Made by a program: the position numbers and the translations under genes. The notes under the pieces are model-generated. The model was given only the letters and a program-made list of their open reading frames with translations, was not told the origin of the DNA and searched no databases. From Oxalobacteraceae bacterium UBA6704 (lineage in GTDB: Bacteria; Pseudomonadota; Gammaproteobacteria; Burkholderiales; Burkholderiaceae_D), in NCBI GenBank assembly GCA_002454505.1, contig DKJA01000002.1, forward strand, positions 1 to 28,506: a DNA stretch of 28,506 nucleotides, given 5' to 3'. This document shows positions 23,367-28,506 of the stretch, piece by piece. Numbering within the stretch: the first letter of the stretch is position 1; the number at the start of each line of letters is the position of its first letter.

Positions 23367-23577
23367 GGCTCTGTCACCCGACATTGTTGAATCATCTGCG
23401 CAAGCCGGCGCCGGTGATCAATGAAGCGATGCAGCCGGTTCGACGAACTGGTTGGAGGACGGTGTTTTCGCGGCTGGCTCCGCTGCCGGTAATGGCCATA
23501 TCGGCTGGTCGATATGGTTCAGACAACGCAACCGCAGGAAAGGTCAGGCCGTTTCAATAAGCCCGGGTGACAGAGCC
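23367..23577. mobile_element. 211-bp MITE-like element with 14-bp terminal inverted repeats
   Basis: The ends are GGCTCTGTCACCCG (23367-23380) and its exact complement CGGGTGACAGAGCC (23564-23577). Weaker matching continues inward (TT and TTGAA), making the terminal repeats about 21 of 25 identical. Direct 7-bp duplications TATTCGT flank it. The inside has an open frame of about 60 codons (…KPAPVINEAMQPVRRTG…) that I cannot match to a transposase, so it is a non-autonomous element moved by an unseen IS with matching ends. The right end supplies the G of a TAG stop for the lipoprotein gene. Confidence 0.85.
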
Positions 23578-24953
23578 TATTCGTTGCGGTACACGGGGCC
23601 GGCACTGCCATAGCGGGCGACCGTCTGCAGATAGCTGCCGCCCTTGTCATTGCCGGCAATGCCGAGGATCGCCGTCGGCGTCACGAACAGGGTCGTGCCC
23701 GGCTCAATGTAGCCGATCGTGCTGTCGATGTATGCCCCCAGCTGGCCTTGCCACGCGAACTTGTCTTTCACCAGTGCTGTGCAGTTGGCACGCCCGTTCT
23801 TTTGCAGGCACTGCTCCGAGCGGACGAACGGGATGCCGCGCGCCGCCAGCCGCCTGGCGAGTTCGGCGGCGAGCGCGGCAGGCGGTGCCGTCGACAGCAA
23901 CTGGTAGCCGGACGCAAACGTCGCATTCCGGAACCACAGCGCCGTGACGTTGCCGCCAAACGCCTGCACAGGTTTTTCCGGCACGTACGCGAACGCCGGG
24001 CTCCAGTCGAAGATCGCCTGCGCCTCGCTTTCGGCAGGGCGGCGCCATCCGCTGGCACAGGCGGTGTTGCCGCTGGCAAAGCACGTGCGATAGCCCGCCT
24101 GCGCGTCGAGGAACAGTTCCTCCACCGGCTGGGCAACCGCTGCATGCCGGACCGCAGGACGGATATCCCAACGACCGGCGGCGTTCTTTTCCCATCGATA
24201 ATCCGCGGCGAACCAGCGCAGCAACGGCGAATAAGGACTCAGGTCGCGTTCCCTGTCGGCCGCCGGCTTGCCGACCGGTACCGGCAGCGGTTCCCGCTGC
24301 TGGCCGTCCTGGTCGATCACGATCAGCACGGATGGGCTGTCGCGAGCGTCCGCATATGCCACCGATTTGCCGTCCGGCGACAGGCCCGCCAGCGCGCCGA
24401 TGGTCGGCGTTGCGTTCCGGCGCACGCCGTCCGGCAGCTCGCGCAGTTTCAGCGTGCGCGCGTCGAGCAGGAAGCCCCCGCCGCTCATCGACTTGGGCAG
24501 GTAGCGGGTATGCGGATCGATCGGGTAGCCATGGCCATACCCCGCTTCGCCCTGCAGACCGGTCTGCCCGACTTCCAGGCGCTCCGCCACCGGCCCACCC
24601 GCGCGCTCGTAGATGATGTGCGGCTCGTGGCTGTACTCCGTTGCGACGTCGGCAAGCAGCACCACGCGATCGATGCCGGTCCACCGTTCGATGTCGCGGG
24701 CGCTGCGCACCACCTCCCGGTCATGCCACAGCACGCGTTGCGAGCTGTGCGGCAAAGGCGCCAGCGAACCGCCGATGTGCGAGCGCCACTCGACCTCCAG
24801 GATGGTGAACGGCCCTTCCTGCTTCACGCCGAGCACCGACTCGTTTCGCTTCAGCCATTTGGCGTACGGTCCGGTGGGCGGCGTGCCCGGCGAGCAGCCG
24901 CCGAGTGCCAGGCAGGCCAGCAGCGTTGCATAAACCAGGGAATGCGGGCGCAT
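23577..24953 (-). CDS. Hypothetical lipoprotein
   Basis: I do not recognise a family for this 458-residue protein. It has a lipoprotein signal (MRPHSLVYATLLACLALGGC, lipobox LGGC) followed by SPGTPPTGPYAKWL. The middle part contains LAGLSPDGKSVAYADARDSPSVLIVIDQDG, a WD40/TolB-like blade motif, suggesting a partial beta-propeller. Several cysteines (CFASGNTACASGW, QCLQKNGRANC) suggest periplasmic disulfides. I chose the ATG at 24953 because it aligns with the start of the truncated copy just upstream; a Met at 24983 would add ten polar residues before the signal. The final stop TAG takes its last base from the MITE-like insertion. The gene lies 41 bases downstream of its truncated paralogue. 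Confidence 0.75.
   Translation of the reverse strand: MRPHSLVYATLLACLALGGCSPGTPPTGPYAKWLKRNESVLGVKQEGPFTILEVEWRSHIGGSLAPLPHSSQRVLWHDREVVRSARDIERWTGIDRVVLLADVATEYSHEPHIIYERAGGPVAERLEVGQTGLQGEAGYGHGYPIDPHTRYLPKSMSGGGFLLDARTLKLRELPDGVRRNATPTIGALAGLSPDGKSVAYADARDSPSVLIVIDQDGQQREPLPVPVGKPAADRERDLSPYSPLLRWFAADYRWEKNAAGRWDIRPAVRHAAVAQPVEELFLDAQAGYRTCFASGNTACASGWRRPAESEAQAIFDWSPAFAYVPEKPVQAFGGNVTALWFRNATFASGYQLLSTAPPAALAAELARRLAARGIPFVRSEQCLQKNGRANCTALVKDKFAWQGQLGAYIDSTIGYIEPGTTLFVTPTAILGIAGNDKGGSYLQTVARYGSAGPVYRNE
23578..23584 (+). repeat. Right target-site duplication (TATTCGT)
   Basis: This exact copy of the 7 bases at 23360-23366 lies inside the last codons of the lipoprotein gene. Confidence 0.85.
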
Positions 24954-24994
24954 GCGGTCGAAAGACGGGTTGTCGGTATTCATGGCGGACTATC

Positions 24995-25248
24995 TTAAAC
25001 CAGTGCGTACGCTGGGCCCCACAGGATGCGCTGGTAATCCTCGGCAAATCCGCCGAAGATCGACTTGACGTCGGGCGGCTCCCGGTGCACGTCCAGGACG
25101 GTGAAGCGGCCTTCGCGCGTGACGCGCGTAACCGACTCTTGCGTTCGAGCCAGTAGGCGAATTTGCCGGTCGGCGCGGTGCCGCGGGAGCAGCCGCCAAG
25201 TGCCAGGCACAGGGCAAGCCATGCATGCAGGAAGGGAGGTAATCGCAT
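24995..25248 (-). pseudogene. Truncated, frameshifted tandem copy of the lipoprotein gene
   Basis: From the ATG at 25248 the frame reads MRLPPFLHAWLALCLALGGC, then SRGTAPTGKFAYWLER. A one-base loss near 25137-25141 then shifts it. In the next frame it continues ESVTRVTREGRFTVLDV…EDYQRILWGPAYALV and stops at 24995. Joined, it aligns along about 83 residues with the start of the adjacent lipoprotein (LALGGCSPGTPPTG..AKWLKRNESV..EGPFTILEV…SQRVLW) and ends where that protein continues for about 375 more residues. It is a decayed partial duplication; a short functional lipopeptide is unlikely given the frameshift. Confidence 0.75.
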
Positions 25249-25354
25249 CGAGGAATAAATGGGAAGCGGCATTGCGGTTGAACTATACTCGCGTTCATTT
25301 TTCCCTGATGAGCGGGTGCCGGCGCGAAGCATCGTGAACGCAGCGCGGCCTGCA

Positions 25355-26629
25355 ATGCCTATGTCCAGTCAAGCCATCCCGCCCCGCATCCGCCGCCGCC
25401 AGACCACCGCCCTCGTGCTGCTGGTGATCTGCGGCGTCATCAACTACCTGGACCGCGCCACGCTGGCCGTCGCCAACGAATACATCCGCGCCGACCTGGG
25501 CCTGTCGCTCGGTCAGATGGGCCTGCTGCTGTCGGCCTTCTCGTGGAGCTATGCGCTGTGCCAGCTGCCCGTAGGCGCGCTGGTCGACAGGATCGGGCCA
25601 CGCTGGCTGCTCGGCATCGGCCTGGTGGTGTGGTCGCTGGCGCAGGCCGCCGGCGGACTGGTGTCCACCTTCGGCTGGTTCGTCGTCGCGCGGATTGCGC
25701 TGGGCATCGGCGAAGCGCCGCAGTTCCCCGCCGCAGCGCGGGTCGTCAGCAACTGGTTTCCGGCGCGCTCGCGCGGCACGCCGACCGGCGTATTCAATTC
25801 GGCGTCACCGCTGGGCGTGGCACTGGCACCGCTGTGCCTGTCGCCATTGATTGCCGCGACGAGCTGGCACTGGGCATTCTTCGTCACCGGCGCGCTGGGG
25901 CTCGTGGCGGCCGTGGTGTGGGTCGGCGTGTATCGCGATCCCGTGCCCGACGAATTGAACGCTGCCGAACGCGCCTATCTCGAAGTGGGCGATGCCGGCA
26001 CTGCCACGACGAAGACCAGCTTCGCATCCTGGCGCGCACTGTTCCGTTATCGCACCACGTGGGGCATGATGCTGGGCTTCTCCGGCTCGGTCTATCTGAA
26101 CTGGGTGTTCCTCACGTGGCTGCCGGGCTACCTGCGTACCGAGCGGCATATGGACCTGGCGTATGCGGGCATCGCCGCATCGGTGCCGTTCATGTGCGGC
26201 TTCGCCGGTGCGCTGGTGGCGGGCTGGGCTTCCGACCGAGTTGCCCGGCGCGCCAGTTCGCCGGTATCCGGACGCCGCAACGCGGTCGTCGTCGCCACGC
26301 TGGGCATGGTGGCGTTCACGATCCCCGCCGCGCTGGCCGAGAGCAATGTGGTGGCGGTTGCCTGCATCTCCATCGTGATTTTTCTCGCCAATGCTTCGTC
26401 CGCCTGCGCGTGGTCGCTCGCTACCGTGGCGGCACCGCCAAGCCGCGTTGCATCGCTTGGTGCGCTGCAGAATTTCGGCGGCTTTCTCGGCGGGGCGCTG
26501 GCGCCCGTGCTGACCGGATTCATTGCGCAGACCTGGTCGTTCGTGCCGGCTTTGCTGACGGGCGCCGCCATTGCGTTCATGGGCGCGATGTCTTACCTGT
26601 TCCTCGTCGTGCGGCCGATTCCCGACTAA
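25355..26629 (+). CDS. MFS transporter, anion:cation symporter (ACS) type
   Basis: The 424-residue inner-membrane transporter has about 12 membrane spans. Family features are NYLDRATLAVANEYIRADLGLS near span 1, LCQLPVGALVDRIGPRWLLGIGLVVWS (the loop 2-3 G-x3-D-R-x-G motif), RIALGIGEAPQFPAAARVVSNWFPARSRGTPTG, and TWLPGYLRTERHMDL in the second half. These match the ACS family (glucarate, hexuronate and galactonate:proton symporters), so a sugar acid or similar organic anion is the likely substrate. No matching catabolic gene is adjacent. The frame is open to 25259 but the sequence before 25355 is not transporter-like; ATG 25355 or 25361 is most likely, with no clear SD. A repeat hairpin follows the stop. 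Confidence 0.92.
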   Translation: MPMSSQAIPPRIRRRQTTALVLLVICGVINYLDRATLAVANEYIRADLGLSLGQMGLLLSAFSWSYALCQLPVGALVDRIGPRWLLGIGLVVWSLAQAAGGLVSTFGWFVVARIALGIGEAPQFPAAARVVSNWFPARSRGTPTGVFNSASPLGVALAPLCLSPLIAATSWHWAFFVTGALGLVAAVVWVGVYRDPVPDELNAAERAYLEVGDAGTATTKTSFASWRALFRYRTTWGMMLGFSGSVYLNWVFLTWLPGYLRTERHMDLAYAGIAASVPFMCGFAGALVAGWASDRVARRASSPVSGRRNAVVVATLGMVAFTIPAALAESNVVAVACISIVIFLANASSACAWSLATVAAPPSRVASLGALQNFGGFLGGALAPVLTGFIAQTWSFVPALLTGAAIAFMGAMSYLFLVVRPIPD

Positions 26630-26652
26630 ACCCGCATCGGTGCAGCAAAAAA

Positions 26653-26731
26653 AAACCGGTGACAGGCACCATTTTTTCGGAAAGATTGCCTGGAAAATGG
26701 TCGGTCCGCCGCAGCGGCCTGTCACCGGTTT
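26653..26731. repeat. Intergenic inverted repeat (GGTGACAGG type), possible bidirectional terminator
   Basis: AAACCGGTGACAGG (26653-26666) pairs exactly with CCTGTCACCGGTTT (26718-26731). A second inverted repeat is nested inside (ACCATTTT near 26669 with AAAATGGT at 26694-26701). The hairpin is flanked by an A-run on the left and lies between the convergent MFS and VOC genes, so it could terminate both. The GACAGGCACC core resembles the repeats at 1-105 and 3716-3815. Confidence 0.8.
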
Positions 26732-26817
26732 ATCCAGCATGGTCATCGTGCCCAACTACACATTCGCCACGGTGCCTGCGCCAAAGATCCTCGCCATTCC
26801 AGGCGTCCGCTGCTGCA

Positions 26818-27372
26818 TCAACGGCCTGGATGCTTCGGCTCCCACAACCTGCGCTGCGAAGTCTTCTCGTACCCCTTGCCCTTCGGGTAACCCACCAGCT
26901 CCATCTCCGAGCCCCACGGCGACAGGAAATGCACCCACGTTTCGCCTGCGGTGTCGCCGCTGGTCATCGTCATCGGCTCGCCGATCACCGTGATGCCCTG
27001 CGATTTCAGGTAGGCCACGCCGGCGGCCACGTCGTCGGTGTAGAAGGCGATGTGCGACGAGCCCATGTCTTCGATCTTCGGCATGGCCGTGCTTCCGGTG
27101 GAGTTCTTGTACTCGAACAGTTCGATGTTCGCGCCGGTGCCGCAACGGACCATCGCCAGCGTCACGCTGTCGGCCCGCGGGGCCATCGGGAACGGGCCGA
27201 TCTGCGTGACCGGCTCGCAGCCGAAGGTATCGGCCAGGAATTGCTCCGCCTGCTTCAGGTTTGGCACCGTGATGCCCACGTGGTCGATGCCGGCCGACTT
27301 GATGCCGGCCGCCTGGGCCACGCCGCCCAGGTTCAATACGATGGCGGCCAATACCGCTGCAATCAGTTTCAT
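26818..27372 (-). CDS. Exported VOC-fold (glyoxalase/dioxygenase superfamily) protein
   Basis: The 184-residue protein has a signal peptide (MKLIAAVLAAIVLNLGGVAQA) and two beta-alpha-beta-beta-beta VOC modules. The four metal-ligand positions of the fold are present: H in IDHVGITVPNL, E in NIELFEY, H in SSHIAFYTDD and E in EMELVGYP. It is therefore probably a periplasmic metal-dependent lyase, isomerase or dioxygenase; the substrate is unknown. Most VOC enzymes are cytoplasmic, so export is noteworthy. GAGGAA precedes the ATG, and the NTF2-like gene ends 9 bases upstream, so it is the third gene of an operon. Confidence 0.9.
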   Translation of the reverse strand: MKLIAAVLAAIVLNLGGVAQAAGIKSAGIDHVGITVPNLKQAEQFLADTFGCEPVTQIGPFPMAPRADSVTLAMVRCGTGANIELFEYKNSTGSTAMPKIEDMGSSHIAFYTDDVAAGVAYLKSQGITVIGEPMTMTSGDTAGETWVHFLSPWGSEMELVGYPKGKGYEKTSQRRLWEPKHPGR

Positions 27373-27381
27373 GATGGTTCC

Positions 27382-27792
27382 TCAGTTCTTGTCGAAAAAG
27401 ACGTAGGCGCTGGCGAGCTTGCCGTCCCGGATCGTGAAGATGTCTTCGCCACGAATCCTGTCCGGCTCGTCCTGCGGGCCGTAGCCCCAGGTGATGCGGC
27501 CGATGCCATGGTTCCAGGCCACCGGCGCCGGCGTGAAGCGGTAGCCGGCATGGCCGTCCTGCACGCGCTGGATCATCTGTCCGACGGCCGCGTGGCCCGT
27601 GGCAACGCCGTGGTAATCGGCGAACGACACGTCGGCCACGTAGATTTCAGCAAACGCCGCCTCGCGCCGCGCGGCGTTCGTGTCGTTCCATACCGCGAAG
27701 TGGCGGTCGATCAGCGTCTGGATGGCGCCGATGTCCTCGGCCTGGGCCAGCGAGGCCGCCAGCAGCGCGGCGGTGGAAATGAGCTTTTTCAT
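27382..27792 (-). CDS. Exported NTF2/SnoaL-like protein
   Basis: The 136-residue protein has a signal peptide (MKKLISTAALLAASLAQA-ED) and an NTF2-like cone fold of the SnoaL type. An N-terminal helix carries IDRHFAVWNDTNAARREAAFAEIYVADVSFADYHGVATGHAAVGQMI, followed by the strands GRITWGYG, IRGEDIFTIRDGKLASAYVFFD. Such proteins act as small isomerases, hydrolases or ligand binders; no catalytic assignment is possible. The ATG at 27792 begins the signal peptide and lies 2 bases after the SDR stop, so translation is probably coupled. The C-terminus ends in the strand typical of the family. Confidence 0.88.
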   Translation of the reverse strand: MKKLISTAALLAASLAQAEDIGAIQTLIDRHFAVWNDTNAARREAAFAEIYVADVSFADYHGVATGHAAVGQMIQRVQDGHAGYRFTPAPVAWNHGIGRITWGYGPQDEPDRIRGEDIFTIRDGKLASAYVFFDKN

Positions 27793-27794
27793 GA

Positions 27795-28506
27795 TCACAC
27801 CTGCGCCATGCCGCCGTCGACGAACAGCTCGACGCCGTTGATGAAGCTGGCCGCGTCGGAGGCCAGGAAGGCGACGGTCTTGCCGATCTCGCCCGGCTCG
27901 CCCAGGCGGCCCAGCGGCACTTGCGACGCCAGGTAGTCGAACAGGCCCTGGCGTGCTTCGTCCGGCACCAGGCCACCCAGGCCGGGCGTGCGGATCGGGC
28001 CAGGGCTGACGACGTTGACGCGAATCCGGCGCTCCTTCAGGTCCAGCGCCCACGAACGGGCGAAGTTGCGCACGGCGGCCTTGCTGGCGCTGTAGACGCT
28101 GAAGCTGGCGGTGCCCTGGATCGACACGGTGGAGCCGGTGAGGATCACCGAGCCGCCATCGACCAGCAGCGGCAGCGCCTTCTGCACGGTGAACAGCAGG
28201 CCGCGCACATTGGTGCCGAAGATGCCGTCGAAGTGTTCTTCGGTGATGGCACCCAGTGGCAGCATGTCGCCGCCGCCGGCGTTGGCGAACAGGATGTCCA
28301 GCTTGCCGGCTGTTTTGGCGATCTGCGCATAGACAGCATCCAGGTCGGTCAGCACGGCGGCATCGGCGCGGAAGCCGGTTGCGGACGGGCCGATGAGGGC
28401 GACGGCTGCGTCCAGCTCGGCCTGGCGGCGGCCGGTGATGAAGACGCGGGCGCCTTGCGCGGCCAGTTCCTGCGCGGTGGCCAGGCCGATGCCGCTGGTG
28501 CCGCCG
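27795..28506 (-). CDS. SDR-family oxidoreductase, N-terminus cut by the window end
   Basis: At least 236 residues of a classical SDR are present. The cofactor loop GGTSGIGLA lies at the very edge of the window, so only the first few residues are missing. NAGGG (in ILFANAGGGDM), Ser of VILTGSTVS, and Y-x3-K in VYSASKAAV are intact. PIRTPGLGG and the C-terminal FVDGGMAQV complete the fold. TGRRQAELDAA after strand 2 (Arg pair) favours NADP(H). It heads the SDR/NTF2-like/VOC operon and ends 2 bases before the NTF2-like start. The substrate is unknown. The promoter lies beyond the window. Confidence 0.92.
   Translation of the reverse strand, partial: GGTSGIGLATAQELAAQGARVFITGRRQAELDAAVALIGPSATGFRADAAVLTDLDAVYAQIAKTAGKLDILFANAGGGDMLPLGAITEEHFDGIFGTNVRGLLFTVQKALPLLVDGGSVILTGSTVSIQGTASFSVYSASKAAVRNFARSWALDLKERRIRVNVVSPGPIRTPGLGGLVPDEARQGLFDYLASQVPLGRLGEPGEIGKTVAFLASDAASFINGVELFVDGGMAQV

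Noticed and set aside
23381..23563. Transposase remnant inside the MITE-like element
   Set aside because: About 60 open codons are present, but I could match no transposase motif, so I do not call a gene.
1..28506. CRISPR arrays, tRNA or rRNA genes, prophage or conjugation modules
   Set aside because: No regular repeat-spacer pattern, no tRNA cloverleaf or rRNA sequence that I could recognise, and no phage or conjugation genes were found on either strand.

Overview
The window looks like chromosome from a high-GC betaproteobacterium of the Oxalobacteraceae, closest in style to Massilia, Duganella or Pseudoduganella. This rests on the strong G/C preference at third codon positions, the gene families present, and GACAGG-type palindromic intergenic repeats. 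It is an inference from style; no rRNA, tRNA or CRISPR array is visible to confirm it.

Layout. 1-3.7 kb: a repeat remnant, a DinB-fold protein, a chemoreceptor ending in a CheR/CheB-tethering pentapeptide, and a coupled GNAT acetyltransferase/AzoR-like pair. 3.7-6.7 kb: a hairpin repeat with 44-bp arms, a Fur-box-like dyad, a TonB-dependent siderophore receptor and a small membrane protein. 6.7-9.4 kb: an SDR oxidoreductase divergent from an AraC-type regulator, then a Rob-like AraC/GyrI regulator. 9.4-13.3 kb: an Lnt-like membrane nitrilase-fold protein, a chromosomal KfrA-like coiled-coil protein, and an isochorismatase-fold hydrolase coupled to a GlxA-type regulator. 13.3-19.6 kb: a DUF3089-type hydrolase coupled to a four-EF-hand protein, divergent from an OmpR/EnvZ-type two-component system, then a DsbD/ScsB-like reductase with an exported redoxin partner.

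19.65-25.3 kb is the most unusual stretch. A convergent pair consists of a Rap1a/Tai-type immunity-like gene, preceded by a 16-codon coupled leader ORF, and a MepA-like murein endopeptidase gene. Both appear frameshifted. A malate:quinone oxidoreductase with a lipobox follows. Next is a gene-free stretch ending in a 211-bp MITE-like element with 14-bp terminal inverted repeats and a clean 7-bp target duplication. The element landed exactly on a stop codon and rebuilt it (TAA to TAG). A lipoprotein gene and its truncated, frameshifted tandem copy complete the stretch.

25.3-28.5 kb: an MFS anion transporter, a repeat hairpin, and a tightly packed operon of an SDR (cut by the window end), an exported NTF2/SnoaL-like protein and an exported VOC-fold protein.

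The best candidates for new biology are the endopeptidase/immunity-like pair with its leader ORF, the stop-restoring MITE, and a 15-bp dyad (ATTCAC-N3-GTGAAT) present in two distant intergenic regions.
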